This document shows, piece after piece, positions 34,960 through 44,399 of a stretch of 64,000 bases of DNA. How positions within the stretch are numbered: position 1 is the first letter of the stretch; each line of letters opens with the position of its first letter. The position numbers and the translations under genes were made by a program. The notes below the pieces were generated by a model. The model saw nothing but the letters and a program-made list of their open reading frames with translations. It was not told the DNA's origin and did no database searches. Origin of the DNA: a bacterium SCSIO 12827. Lineage in GTDB: Bacteria > Pseudomonadota > Alphaproteobacteria > Rhodospirillales > Casp-alpha2. The stretch covers positions 2,108,001 to 2,172,000 of the forward strand of contig CP073746.1 in assembly GCA_024397995.1 (NCBI GenBank), written 5' to 3'.

Positions 34960-36156
34960 TCAGCGCGTCAAAAAGATTTCCGCGCGACGGTTTCCGGCCT
35001 CGCCGTTCGGCATGATTTCCTGGTACAGCGGCTGCGTATCGGACAACGCCGCCGTTGCGACCGTGCGACGATTCGCGCCGCGCCGGATCAGCTCCTTGGC
35101 CACCATCTTGGCCCGCTCTGCGGACATCTTGTAGTTCACCAGACGGTGCTTTTCCGGGCTCAGGTTGCGCGTCCGCGAAGACGAATGGCCGACCACATGC
35201 AGGGTGCCCCCCCGCTCCTTCTGCAAGGCAACGACCTGGGCGAGGATCTGACGGTCGCGCACCGACAACCGGGAAGAGCCGTTGGGGAACACGATGGTCG
35301 CGACCCGCGTCGCCCCCGGCGGCAACGGCTGCGACTGGGGAGTCCCCGCCACGGCAGCCCCTTCCATGACCGTGGCCGGAAGCTCGGTCATCCCCGGCTC
35401 GATGACGCCGTCACCGGAAATCACCATGGTTTCGCCGACGCCCACGCCGGACGGCATGCCGGTCGGGCGCACGAACTTGGGTTCTTCCCCGGCGGCGGCG
35501 AGAATTTCAGCCAACCGTTTCTGCATGCGGTTCTGGAATCCGGAGAATTCGGCTTCCTGTTCAGCCTGGGTCGGGATCGTGAATTGCGGCACGCCCGGCA
35601 CCGTGGTCGCCAACTGCTCCTCGCCGGCGGGCGGGGTCAGGGTTTCCTTGGGCTGGGTCAGCTTGGGTCCCTCGGCCATGGCCTTGGGCGTTTCGGATGC
35701 CGCCGGCTTTTCAGCCATCGGCGTCGGGGCGGGCGGCGCCGCGGGGGCGGCTGCCGGGCGCACCGGGTCGGCGGCGGCGCTTTGGTCTTGGCGGGAAATC
35801 GCGGGGGCGTAACGCGGGCGGTCCGGGTCGGCGGCAAGGCCCAGGTTACGGCTTTCCTGCTGCTTGGTCACATCGGACACCTTGGGGTATTCCGTGGACG
35901 ACTGTTCCTGGCCGGCGGCTTCCGCGACCTGCTGCTCGCGCTGACGGCGCGCCTCTTCCTCGGGGTCACCCGCGGATTTGTCGCCAGAGAACAGGTCGAC
36001 TGTGCTTTTGTACCATTCGGCCGGATTGACGGCGTCGGGCACCGACGAACAGCCGGTCATGAGGACCGCCAAGACGGCAGCCATCGGCACGGACCGCAAC
36101 AGGCCTCGATGCAGACTCGCTCGAAACTGAATAACGTCCTCCTTGATCACGCCCAT
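34960..36156 (-). CDS. OmpA-family peptidoglycan-binding lipoprotein
   Basis: The 398-residue lipoprotein has a lipobox LMTGC with the acylated Cys36. A long alanine- and proline-rich linker follows, and the C-terminal OmpA domain (about 290-398) has TIVFPNGSSRLSVRDRQIL, GHSSSRTRN and NRRAEIFL. It would tether the outer membrane to peptidoglycan. The ATG at 36156 follows GGGAAGGGAG. An inverted repeat (36185-36222) lies in its leader. It is divergent from phaC. Confidence 0.87.
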   Translation of the reverse strand: MGVIKEDVIQFRASLHRGLLRSVPMAAVLAVLMTGCSSVPDAVNPAEWYKSTVDLFSGDKSAGDPEEEARRQREQQVAEAAGQEQSSTEYPKVSDVTKQQESRNLGLAADPDRPRYAPAISRQDQSAAADPVRPAAAPAAPPAPTPMAEKPAASETPKAMAEGPKLTQPKETLTPPAGEEQLATTVPGVPQFTIPTQAEQEAEFSGFQNRMQKRLAEILAAAGEEPKFVRPTGMPSGVGVGETMVISGDGVIEPGMTELPATVMEGAAVAGTPQSQPLPPGATRVATIVFPNGSSRLSVRDRQILAQVVALQKERGGTLHVVGHSSSRTRNLSPEKHRLVNYKMSAERAKMVAKELIRRGANRRTVATAALSDTQPLYQEIMPNGEAGNRRAEIFLTR

Positions 36157-36419
36157 GTGCCGCAATACTCCCTTCCCTAAATTCAGCCCCCGAACGCTGA
36201 TGATACGTTCTTTCAGGGGGCTCCCCACCTTGAATTTCCTAATATGCCGGTTTACAACCCCGCCAACCGGCGGAGACGGCAGGTATCGTCCGAACCCAGG
36301 ATTCTCGTCGCCAGAGATGTCGTTTGCACAACAACGATTCCACGCCACCCCGGCTTCTTCGCAATCCGGTATCATATTTTGCCTCAATCGCCTAGTCGGA
36401 GCAAAGGACGCAGCGCCCA

Positions 36420-38231
36420 ATGAGTAAGAAGCCCAGCGGCCCGACACCAGCAGACAATACGCCCGAGTCCGCAAACCCCTACATTGAGATCGCGGAACGC
36501 AGCCAGCGCCTCGTCAATGACTGGCTGACCCGGCATGGCAATGAAATCCAGGCGCCGGACGTCGACCCCCTGAACGTCGGCGAGGCATTCATCGAAATGA
36601 CCCGCCACATGATGGCCAACCCCCAGAAAATGATGGAATCGGGGCTATCGCTTTGGCAGGGCTATATGGAGCTGTGGCAATCGACGGCCCTGCGCTTGTT
36701 GGGCGCGGAGGCCGAACCCGTGGCCGAACCCGCGCGCGACGACCGGCGATTCCGCGACGAGGCCTGGTCGGAAAACCAAGTCTTCGACTTCATCAAGCAG
36801 TCCTACCTGCTGACTGCGAAGTGGCTGGAATCGACGGTTCACGACGTCGAAGGCCTGGATCGCAAGACCCAGCACAAGGTCGATTTCTACACAAAGCAGT
36901 TCGTCAACGCCCTGTCACCGACCAATTTCCTGATGACAAATCCGGAAGCCCTGCGCGCGACGGTCGAAAGCAAGGGCGAAAATCTCGTCAACGGACTTAA
37001 CAATCTTTTGGAAGACCTGGAACGCGGCGACGGCAAGCTGGCGATCCGTATGACCGACATGGAGGCGTTCGAGATCGGCAAGAACGTCGCCACCGCCAAG
37101 GGCAAGGTCGTCTACCGCAACGACCTGATCGAACTGATCCAGTTCGACCCCCTGACCGACAAGGTTTCGCAGACGCCCCTGTTGATCGTGCCGCCGTGGA
37201 TCAACAAGTTCTACATCCTCGACCTGAGGCCGGAAAACTCGTTCATCCGCTGGGCATCGGAACAGGGCCACACCGTCTTCGTCATCTCCTGGGTCAACCC
37301 GGACGCCAAACTGGCCCGGAAAACCTACGACGATTACATGCTCGAAGGCCCCCTCGCCGCCATGGACGCCATCGAACAGGCAACCGGTGAACGCGCCATC
37401 AACATCATCGGCTATTGCCTGGGCGGCACCCTGACGGCGGCGACATTGGCCTGGATGGCGGCGCAGAAGGGGCAACAGTGGAAGGACCGCATCAAATCCG
37501 CGACCTTCTTCACCACCATGGTCGATTTCGCCGAGGCCGGGGACCTTTCCGTATTCGTCGACGAAACGCAGCTCGCCAACATGGAAGCCAAGATGAACGA
37601 GCGCGGCTACCTTGAAGGCACGGAAATGGCGACCACCTTCAACATGTTGCGGGCCAACGACCTGATCTGGTCCTTCGTGGTCAACAACTACCTGCTGGGC
37701 AAGGACCCCTTTCCCTTTGATCTGTTGTTCTGGAATTCGGATTCAACCCGCATGCCGGCCGCCATGCATGCGTTCTACCTGCGCAATATGTACCTGGAAA
37801 ACAAGCTGGCCACGCCGGGCGGCATTTCGCTTGCGGGCACGCCCATCGACCTGACCCGGGTCGACGTGCCGACCTACATGATTTCAACCCGCGAAGACCA
37901 TATCGCGCCATGGAAGGCGACCTACGCGGGGACGCAGATCTACAAAGGCCCCGTTCGCTTCGTGCTGTCGGCATCGGGCCATATCGCGGGCGTGATCAAT
38001 CCGCCGGCGGCGAACAAGTACTGCTATTGGACCAATGCCCAGACGCCGAAAGACCCGGACGCCTGGTTGGACAAGGCCAAGCAGCACGAAGGGTCCTGGT
38101 GGCCCGATTGGGACGCCTGGGTCAAGAAGCAGTCGGGCAAGAAAACGGTGCCGGCCCGCATCCCCGGTGACGGCAAGCTGCCGGCCCTGGACGACGCCCC
38201 CGGCACCTACGTCAAGATTCGCGCATCCTGA
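36420..38231 (+). CDS. phaC: Class I poly(3-hydroxyalkanoate) synthase (PhaC)
   Basis: PhaC of 603 residues polymerises 3-hydroxyacyl-CoA into storage granules. The PhaC N-terminal domain runs to about residue 270, then an alpha/beta-hydrolase core has the lipase-like box GYCLGG, with the nucleophile Cys333. The catalytic Asp is in REDHIAP (about residue 490) and the His in ASGHIAGVIN (about 522). Length and Cys-box fit class I, which acts without PhaE or PhaR. No phaA/phaB or phasin gene lies beside it. Its end overlaps the convergent regulator gene by 25 bp. Confidence 0.96.
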   Translation: MSKKPSGPTPADNTPESANPYIEIAERSQRLVNDWLTRHGNEIQAPDVDPLNVGEAFIEMTRHMMANPQKMMESGLSLWQGYMELWQSTALRLLGAEAEPVAEPARDDRRFRDEAWSENQVFDFIKQSYLLTAKWLESTVHDVEGLDRKTQHKVDFYTKQFVNALSPTNFLMTNPEALRATVESKGENLVNGLNNLLEDLERGDGKLAIRMTDMEAFEIGKNVATAKGKVVYRNDLIELIQFDPLTDKVSQTPLLIVPPWINKFYILDLRPENSFIRWASEQGHTVFVISWVNPDAKLARKTYDDYMLEGPLAAMDAIEQATGERAINIIGYCLGGTLTAATLAWMAAQKGQQWKDRIKSATFFTTMVDFAEAGDLSVFVDETQLANMEAKMNERGYLEGTEMATTFNMLRANDLIWSFVVNNYLLGKDPFPFDLLFWNSDSTRMPAAMHAFYLRNMYLENKLATPGGISLAGTPIDLTRVDVPTYMISTREDHIAPWKATYAGTQIYKGPVRFVLSASGHIAGVINPPAANKYCYWTNAQTPKDPDAWLDKAKQHEGSWWPDWDAWVKKQSGKKTVPARIPGDGKLPALDDAPGTYVKIRAS

Positions 38232-39748
38232 CCACCCGCAAGCGCCCGGCCCACGGCCTGTTCCAACAAGGCCGCCGCGTCTTTCAGGGCATCAGTGGGA
38301 TAGGCCGTATATCCCAGGACCAGCCCATGGCGGCGTTCGGGCCCGGCGTAATAGCCGGACAAGGCACGTGCGGTAATGTCGACGGCCGCCGCCTCGCGGG
38401 TGATCGCACCGTCCGCCAAGTTTCCGCCCGGCCCGCCGGGTGCCAGAGTAACGGTCAATTGCATGCCGGCATCATCATCGGGCACATCGAACAGACCGTC
38501 GAACCGTGTGACCAGTTCGTCCCGCAAGACCGTCTGCCGCTCCCCATAAATCTGCCGCATGCGCCGGACATGGGCGCCGAAACGCCCTGACTCCATGAAA
38601 TCGGCGAGGATCGGCTGCATGGCCAAGGCGGGAAAGTCATCAACGACACCGCGCAGGCGGACGAAGGCGTCAATCAGCGGCTCCGGCACCACCAGATAGC
38701 CTAAACGCAGGGCCGGAAACATGACCTTGGAAAAGGTACCGACATAGATCACCCGGTCACCACCATCCAATCCCTGAAGTGCGGCCAGCGGCCGCCCCCG
38801 GTAGCGGTATTCGCTGTCGTAGTCGTCTTCCAGCACCCAGAACCCAGCATCCCGCGCCCAAGACAACAAGTCCAGGCGGCGCGCCAGGGACATGGTCGAT
38901 CCCAGGGGGAACTGATGCGACGGCGTCACCGCCAGCAGACGTGGATGCGGGGCCTGCTTACGCGCATGGGCCACATCCAATCCCTCGCCGTCCACCGGCG
39001 CCTGCACGACCCTGGCCCCGGCCGAGGAAAAGGCCGAGATCAAACCCCGATAGCCGGGGTTTTCCATGACCACGGGCGCCCCCGGTTCCAACAGTACGCG
39101 CGCGCAAAGATCGATGCCCTGCTGCGCCCCCGAAGTGATGACGACCTGATCGGCGATGCATTTGGCCCCGCGCACGGCAACCAGATAGTCGGCGATGGCC
39201 CGGCGCAGGGGCGCATGACCGCGGCCGTCCCGGTCTTCCAGCAAGGCCAGAGGCGGTCGCCGCCAAAAGCGGCCCACGGCGCGGCCCCATTCGTCGAAGG
39301 GAAAGGCGGCGACATCGGGAAGGCCCGGAAGGAAGGGACGGTGCGTCCCCGGCCCGGGCGAATGACGGGATATCAGATCAAGCACCCGCGCCGGCAAGGG
39401 CGGCGGCGCCGCGGCATCGGCGGGCAACGGCCCCGCGGCGCGCAGGTCGCCGGACAAATCCGGCAGATCCACGGAAACCCGTGTGCCCGCCCCCGGCCGG
39501 GCTTCGGTGAAACCCTCGGCCAGCAATTGATCATAGGCAGCAAGCACCGTGTTTCGGGAGATTTCCAGTTCGCGGGCGAGGATGCGGCTGGCCGGAAGGC
39601 GCGCGCCCGGGCGCAGGACCCCGGCCAGGATCAGGCTTTTGATTCCTTTGTAGAGCTGCTCGTTCAAGGGCAGCGCACCAGACCTGTCCAAGTCCAGATC
39701 GATCAGCTGGGAATCCCGGCCCAGTTTCATGCGGCCCGGAGAGGTCAT
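38207..39748 (-). CDS. MocR-family (PdxR-like) GntR/aminotransferase transcription regulator
   Basis: The protein has 513 residues: a GntR winged helix (about 20-90, ILARELEISRNTVLAAYDQL) fused to a fold-type I aminotransferase domain (about 130-500) with the PLP lysine in GTFSKVMFPALRLGY. This is the MocR architecture; members sense PLP or amines, and PdxR members control vitamin B6 genes. It is divergent from a flavin-binding PNPOx-like gene at 39867. Two ATGGCTC direct repeats lie between them, fitting MocR operator style. Confidence 0.87.
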   Translation of the reverse strand: MTSPGRMKLGRDSQLIDLDLDRSGALPLNEQLYKGIKSLILAGVLRPGARLPASRILARELEISRNTVLAAYDQLLAEGFTEARPGAGTRVSVDLPDLSGDLRAAGPLPADAAAPPPLPARVLDLISRHSPGPGTHRPFLPGLPDVAAFPFDEWGRAVGRFWRRPPLALLEDRDGRGHAPLRRAIADYLVAVRGAKCIADQVVITSGAQQGIDLCARVLLEPGAPVVMENPGYRGLISAFSSAGARVVQAPVDGEGLDVAHARKQAPHPRLLAVTPSHQFPLGSTMSLARRLDLLSWARDAGFWVLEDDYDSEYRYRGRPLAALQGLDGGDRVIYVGTFSKVMFPALRLGYLVVPEPLIDAFVRLRGVVDDFPALAMQPILADFMESGRFGAHVRRMRQIYGERQTVLRDELVTRFDGLFDVPDDDAGMQLTVTLAPGGPGGNLADGAITREAAAVDITARALSGYYAGPERRHGLVLGYTAYPTDALKDAAALLEQAVGRALAGGQDARILT

Positions 39749-39752
39749 TTAA

Positions 39753-39782
39753 ATGGCTCCGTAAGAATAACATTTATGGCTC
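39753..39782. promoter_or_regulatory. ATGGCTC direct repeats, candidate MocR operator
   Basis: ATGGCTC occurs at 39753-39759 and again at 39776-39782, 23 bp apart on the same strand. They sit in the AT-rich gap between the divergent MocR-type regulator and the PNPOx-like gene. MocR proteins typically bind direct repeats, so this is a reasonable operator candidate. Confidence 0.5.
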
Positions 39783-39866
39783 TTTCTTAAGAACCAACTT
39801 GCACGGTACAGGGAGATCATCATTGCCGGCAAGGCAGTATTCGATCATGCGAAAAGGAACCGGACC

Positions 39867-40544
39867 ATGCCCACTTTCCCTGACCTGCGGGTCACCGAGC
39901 GCTCAAAGGTCAAACGGGTGCCCAAGCGCGCCGCCTATGATCGCGCCACGGTGGACGCGATCCTGGACGCGGGCCTGATGTGCCATGTCGGATATGTGAT
40001 TGATGACGCCCCTTACGTGACGGCGACCTGCTACTGGCGGCACGGCGACCGTGTGTACTGGCACGGATCGGCGGCCAGCCGCATGCTCCGCACGGTGACC
40101 AGCGGCGTGCCGGTCTGCTTCACGGTGTCGCACCTGGACGGCTTGGTCATGGCACGGTCGGGCTTCCACCATTCCGTCAATTACCGGGGGGTGACCCTAT
40201 TCGGCGAGGCGGTCAAGATCGAGGACCCGGCGGAGAAGCTGGCGACCTTGAAGGATTTCACGGACCGCCTGTCCCCCGGCCGCTGGGAGGAACTGCGCGA
40301 GACCACGGATCAGGAGCTGAAGGGCACCACCATCTGCGCGCTGACCATCGACGAAGGCTCGGCCAAGGTGCGCGCGGGCGGGCCCGTCGATGATGAACCC
40401 GATTACGATCTCAACGTCTGGGCCGGGGTCGTGCCGATCACCACGGTGGTCGGCGAACCCGTGGCCGATGATCGCCTGAAACCGGGCATTCCTGAGCCCG
40501 ACTACCTGCGCCGCATTTCCATCGGCGCGCCGCCCCGGGGATAG
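39867..40544 (+). CDS. Flavin-binding pyridoxamine 5'-phosphate oxidase-like split-barrel protein
   Basis: The protein of 225 residues is of the nitroreductase/NimA-like split-barrel type. Landmarks are the MCHVGYVIDDAPYVTATCYWRHGDRVYWHGSAASRM stretch (here near residues 38-72, given by its parts), SHLDGLVMARSGFHHSVNYRGVTLFG, and a C-terminal VPITTVVGEPVADD. It probably binds FMN; the oxidised substrate is unknown. It is divergent from a PdxR-like regulator, which suggests vitamin B6 or amine control. Confidence 0.82.
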   Translation: MPTFPDLRVTERSKVKRVPKRAAYDRATVDAILDAGLMCHVGYVIDDAPYVTATCYWRHGDRVYWHGSAASRMLRTVTSGVPVCFTVSHLDGLVMARSGFHHSVNYRGVTLFGEAVKIEDPAEKLATLKDFTDRLSPGRWEELRETTDQELKGTTICALTIDEGSAKVRAGGPVDDEPDYDLNVWAGVVPITTVVGEPVADDRLKPGIPEPDYLRRISIGAPPRG

Positions 40545-40559
40545 CGCTATCATGCGCGC

Positions 40560-41282
40560 ATGACCTTCGACGGCCTGACCCTCACGACAATCCTCATCGC
40601 CATCAGCGCCATGGGCTTCGGCTGCGCGTTCCAGGCGGCGCTGGGGCTGGGGTTCGCCTTGCTGGCGGCCCCCGTGCTGGCCCTGCTGGACCCTGCCTTC
40701 GTGCCTGGCCCCATGCTCCTGGCGGGAACCGTGCTGGCCGCCCTGACGGCTTACGGCGAGCGCGACGCCATCGACCGCCGCACGCTGGCGACCTGTCTGA
40801 TCGGCTTGGCCGTGGGCACGGTGGTCGGCGCGGTCGTCCTCCAGGCCGTGCGGGGCATGGACCTGCAGCGCGTGTTCGGCGTCATGATCCTGCTCGCCGT
40901 CGGCGTCAGCCTCATGGGAAAGACCGTCGCCGCCAAGGGACGCAGCCTACTCATCGCCGCCGGTATTTCCGGCGTCATGGGGATCATGGCCGGGCTGCAC
41001 GGCCCGGTGATCTCCCTTGCTTTTCAGAATGCCGAACCCCGGGTCGCCCGCGCCATGCTGGGCGCCTATTTCACGGTCGCCTATCTGTCGGCGGTGGCGG
41101 CCCTGGCCCTGGTCGGGTCATTCGGCGCGCCGGAGGCCGGCCGCACTCTGGTGCTGCTGCCCGGCGTGGCGGTCGGTCTGGCCCTGGCCCCGATCACCCG
41201 GCGCTACATCAACCGCGACCGCCTGCGCATCGCGATCCTCGCCATTGCGGCGGTCAGCGGTCTGATCCTGATCGTGAAATAG
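40560..41282 (+). CDS. TauE/SafE-family membrane permease
   Basis: This 240-residue integral membrane protein has about eight hydrophobic helices and two TauE/SafE half-repeats, with the typical FQAALGLGFALLAAPVLALLDP and GVMGIMAGLHGPVISLAFQ motifs. The family exports sulfite, sulfoacetate or related organic anions. It starts 15 bp after the PNPOx-like gene, probably in one operon. Substrate unknown. Confidence 0.85.
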   Translation: MTFDGLTLTTILIAISAMGFGCAFQAALGLGFALLAAPVLALLDPAFVPGPMLLAGTVLAALTAYGERDAIDRRTLATCLIGLAVGTVVGAVVLQAVRGMDLQRVFGVMILLAVGVSLMGKTVAAKGRSLLIAAGISGVMGIMAGLHGPVISLAFQNAEPRVARAMLGAYFTVAYLSAVAALALVGSFGAPEAGRTLVLLPGVAVGLALAPITRRYINRDRLRIAILAIAAVSGLILIVK

Positions 41283-41293
41283 CCGACCGCGCC

Positions 41294-42301
41294 TTACGAC
41301 GGCTTCAGGGCCTTTTCCAACAGTAGGCGCGCAGCGGCGCGCGGATCGGCCCGCCGCGCGGCCAGGTCATCGATCAGATCGGCCATGTCCGGCGCCAGGC
41401 GCTTGAATTCGCGGCGCATGTGGTCGAGCGCCGCCGTTTCAAGCCGCATCAAGGCGATGCGCCGGCGCCGGGCCTTGTCTTCGCCGCTTGATGCAAGGTG
41501 TTGGCCGTGGTCGATCACGGCTTGCGCCAGGTCGGCGACACCTTTGCCCGTGTTGGCGCTGGTCGCGATCACCGGCACGCGCCAACCGGTCGCCCCCTCG
41601 CCCCGCCCCTGACGGCCGGTCAGGCCCAAATCCTGGGCCCCCGCCAGGTCGGCAGCGGTCTGATCCGCATCGGCGCGGTCGGCCTTGGTCACGACATGAA
41701 TATCGGCGATTTCCAGGATGCCCGCCTTCATGGCCTGGACCCCGTCGCCCAACCCCGGCGGCGAGGCGACGATCACCGTATGGGCCGCCGCCGCGACATC
41801 GACCTCGTCCTGGCCGACACCGACGGTCTCGATCACCACGACCTGGAAGCCACAGGCGTCCAGCACATCCACGGAATCAAGCGCCGGGCGCGCCAGCCCG
41901 CCCATGGCGCCCTGGGTCGCGAACGATCGTATGAACACGCCGTTGTCGCTGCCGTGGTCGCCCATGCGGACCCGGTCGCCCAGAATGGCGCCGCCGGAAA
42001 ACGGGCTGGAAGGATCAATGGCGATGACACCGACGGTCAGGTTCCGCTGACGCAATTCCTTGACCAAGGCGTTGACCAGGGACGACTTACCAGCCCCTGG
42101 TGGCCCGGTGACGCCGACCACATGGGCCGATCCCGCGGCCTGATAAACTCGGGCCATCAGATCGCCGTCTGTCGACCCGGATATCGGCGCAGCGTTGCCG
42201 GTGGTTTCGGCCAGGGACAACAGCTTGGCAATAGCCCGCCGGTCGCCGCCTTGCGCGGCGGCAAGTAGGTCTGGCGATGGATCCGGCTTGGGGGCTGCCA
42301 T
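41294..42301 (-). CDS. meaB: Methylmalonyl-CoA mutase-associated GTPase MeaB
   Basis: The 335-residue P-loop GTPase is a chaperone for B12-dependent methylmalonyl-CoA mutase. Walker A is VTGPPGAGKSSLVNAL near residue 62; AIDPSSPFSGGAILGDRVRM, TVGVGQDEVD and TKADRADADQ are G-domain signatures of MeaB/ArgK. The mutase subunits are not in the window. It is the last gene of a minus-strand group starting at 44200 and lies 10 bp after the gamma-carbonic anhydrase gene. Confidence 0.94.
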   Translation of the reverse strand: MAAPKPDPSPDLLAAAQGGDRRAIAKLLSLAETTGNAAPISGSTDGDLMARVYQAAGSAHVVGVTGPPGAGKSSLVNALVKELRQRNLTVGVIAIDPSSPFSGGAILGDRVRMGDHGSDNGVFIRSFATQGAMGGLARPALDSVDVLDACGFQVVVIETVGVGQDEVDVAAAAHTVIVASPPGLGDGVQAMKAGILEIADIHVVTKADRADADQTAADLAGAQDLGLTGRQGRGEGATGWRVPVIATSANTGKGVADLAQAVIDHGQHLASSGEDKARRRRIALMRLETAALDHMRREFKRLAPDMADLIDDLAARRADPRAAARLLLEKALKPS

Positions 42302-42311
42302 GGCCAGGGCC

Positions 42312-42899
42312 TCAGTCGCTCGACGGTATGGGACGGTTGCGGCTCAATTTGCGCAGGTCATGGCCCGCCAAGCGGTATTCGGCACTCAGGTCGTCGTACA
42401 CGGGCCAGATGTAATCCAGCATCTTTTGGTCATTGGGGCCGACCTTGCGCAGGAATTTGGCCGGCCGCCCGGCCCAGACCTCGCCGGGGCCGATCTGCTT
42501 GCCCGGCGTGACCAGGGCGCCGGCGGCGATCAGCGATCCCTTGCCGACCACCGCACCGTCCATCACGCAGGCCTGCATGCCGATCATGGAATCGTCCTCC
42601 AGCGTGCAGGCATGCAAAAGCGCCATATGCCCGACCGTGACCCGGTCGCCCAGGATCGTTGGATAGCCCTTGGAATCGACATGAACGACCGTGCCGTCCT
42701 GGATGTTCGTATCGTTGCCGATACGAATGAAGTTCATATCCCCCCGCAACACACAGGAATACCAGATCGACGACTTGGTCCCGATCGTCACGTCCCCGAT
42801 GATGATGGCATTTTCCGCGATGAAGGCGGTTTCGTCGATCTGCGGATGCTTGTCCTTGAAAGGAAGGATCACACCGCCGGGCTGGCGCGAAGATATCAT
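42312..42899 (-). CDS. Gamma-class carbonic anhydrase-like protein
   Basis: This 195-residue left-handed beta-helix protein is built of hexapeptide repeats (IIIGDVTIG, IWYSCVLRGDMNFIRIG, GALVTPGKQIGPGEVWAGRPA). The three zinc histidines His73, His91 and His96 (VHVDSKGYP and VGHMALLHA) are in place, so carbonic anhydrase activity is possible. Close relatives are often annotated as gamma carbonic anhydrase family proteins. It is in a minus-strand group with meaB. Confidence 0.9.
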   Translation of the reverse strand: MISSRQPGGVILPFKDKHPQIDETAFIAENAIIIGDVTIGTKSSIWYSCVLRGDMNFIRIGNDTNIQDGTVVHVDSKGYPTILGDRVTVGHMALLHACTLEDDSMIGMQACVMDGAVVGKGSLIAAGALVTPGKQIGPGEVWAGRPAKFLRKVGPNDQKMLDYIWPVYDDLSAEYRLAGHDLRKLSRNRPIPSSD

Positions 42900-42939
42900 T
42901 CAGAAATCACCTTAGTTTTTTGTTTCAATGTATTGTTTT

Positions 42940-43488
42940 TTAAGAATTTTTAATGAACGGAAGCATTTCCTTGAAAGCCTCCGTTCCGGCCCGCCCCAGC
43001 CATTCATAGATAACCATTTCCGTGGTCACGATGCCGGCCCCGGCCGCGCCCAGACGATCCAGGCAGGCCTTTTCACTTTCCAGGGTGCGCGAGGCCGTGG
43101 CGTCGGTGACGACGAAGATCTCGTACCCCTTGTCCATCAGATCGACACCGGTCTGCATGACGCAGATATGGGCTTCCATCCCCGTGATGACCACTTGGCG
43201 GCGGCCTGTGGCCTCGAACGCCTTCTGGAACAGTTCCTCGTTCATGCAGGAGAAATGAATTTTCTCGAACACCTGGGCCTCGGGCGCGATGCCCTGCAGC
43301 TGCGGCACCGTGCGCCCCAATCCCTTGGGATACTGTTCCGTCATCAGAATGGGCACGCCCATGCGATCGGCGGCACGCATCAGCAGCGCCGTATTGCGGA
43401 TCACCTTGGCCGGTGATTGCATGGCGGGGGCCAACTTGTCCTGGATATCGATGACGACCAGGCAGGAGAGTTCGGGCTTTATCAGCAT
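42940..43488 (-). CDS. Isochorismatase-family hydrolase
   Basis: The cysteine hydrolase has 182 residues. Catalytic residues are Asp14 in VIDIQDKLA, Lys76 in FEKIHFSC and Cys109 in ITGMEAHICV, as in the YcaC/isochorismatase family. Length and the MEAHICV motif fit the single-domain hydrolase group. Substrate is unknown. The flanking 40-bp gap to the carbonic anhydrase gene is AT-rich but lacks a proper terminator stem. Confidence 0.9.
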   Translation of the reverse strand: MLIKPELSCLVVIDIQDKLAPAMQSPAKVIRNTALLMRAADRMGVPILMTEQYPKGLGRTVPQLQGIAPEAQVFEKIHFSCMNEELFQKAFEATGRRQVVITGMEAHICVMQTGVDLMDKGYEIFVVTDATASRTLESEKACLDRLGAAGAGIVTTEMVIYEWLGRAGTEAFKEMLPFIKNS

Positions 43489-43498
43489 CTTGATTTCC

Positions 43499-44200
43499 TT
43501 AATCGGCGAGCCAATAGCGCAGAACCGCGCTGACCGCCTCGGGCCGTTCCAGGGGCGAAAGATGGCCGCAGTTTTCGACGATCACCAGTTTAGCACCGGG
43601 GATGGCGGATGCCATTTCTTCGTGCACCGCAGGCGGCGTCATGACGTCGAGCCGACCACACAGAACCAACGTCGGACAGGCAATCGCGGCCAGATTGGGC
43701 CGATTGTCCGGGCGCTCGATGATGGCCGTCTGCTGGCGCTGATAAGCCTCCGCCCCCACGTTGCGGGCCGAGGCGCGAACGACGGCGGTCAATTCCCCAT
43801 CGTCCTGGCGGTTTGCAGCGATGAAGCCCGTCATGTGGTGATCGATGACGCCGTCCAGATCGCCCATGGCGGCCCTGGCCATCAGTTCGCGGCGGCCTGC
43901 CGTGCGTTCGGGCGTGTCCGGGCCGGGGGCGGTGTCGAGCAAGGCCAAGCGGGTCACCCGTTCCGGCGCCAGACGCATGACGGCCTGGGCCGCGTAGCCG
44001 CCCATCGACAATCCGCAGAGCGCGAAGCGGTCGGGCGCCGCGTCCAACACGCGCCGGGCCATGTCGTCAATACTGCCGTCCTGTGTCATGTCGGCCACGG
44101 TCATTTCCGCGACGTCGGTCAAGGTCGCCAACTGATGCCCCCATAGCGCCGTGTCACACAGCAGCCCGGGCATGAACAGAAGCGGCGTTCGGTCAGACAT
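43499..44200 (-). CDS. Alpha/beta hydrolase
   Basis: This 233-residue esterase or lipase-like enzyme has the nucleophile elbow GLSMGG near residue 63-68, an early oxyanion segment MPGLLCD, an acid in LCGRLDVMTP and a His in ENCGHLSPLERP. No lid large enough to suggest a specific substrate. It leads the minus-strand group of hydrolase, isochorismatase, carbonic anhydrase and meaB genes. Confidence 0.87.
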   Translation of the reverse strand: MSDRTPLLFMPGLLCDTALWGHQLATLTDVAEMTVADMTQDGSIDDMARRVLDAAPDRFALCGLSMGGYAAQAVMRLAPERVTRLALLDTAPGPDTPERTAGRRELMARAAMGDLDGVIDHHMTGFIAANRQDDGELTAVVRASARNVGAEAYQRQQTAIIERPDNRPNLAAIACPTLVLCGRLDVMTPPAVHEEMASAIPGAKLVIVENCGHLSPLERPEAVSAVLRYWLAD

Positions 44201-44399
44201 GAAACCTCCTTCGGGGACCGTGACAAATCGGTAGCGGTCGGCAGAAATCCGCCGCCCAACCCCCGCTTATCATTGACTTCGGGTCGGGAACACCTAATAT
44301 CCGGCTCACACGGCCCGGGGAAGTCTCCGAGGGTCAAAATCCAAGCCCCCATAAGGTGACCACCCAGCCCGGGCGGCGCAACTCCCGAAGTGGAGCAAT

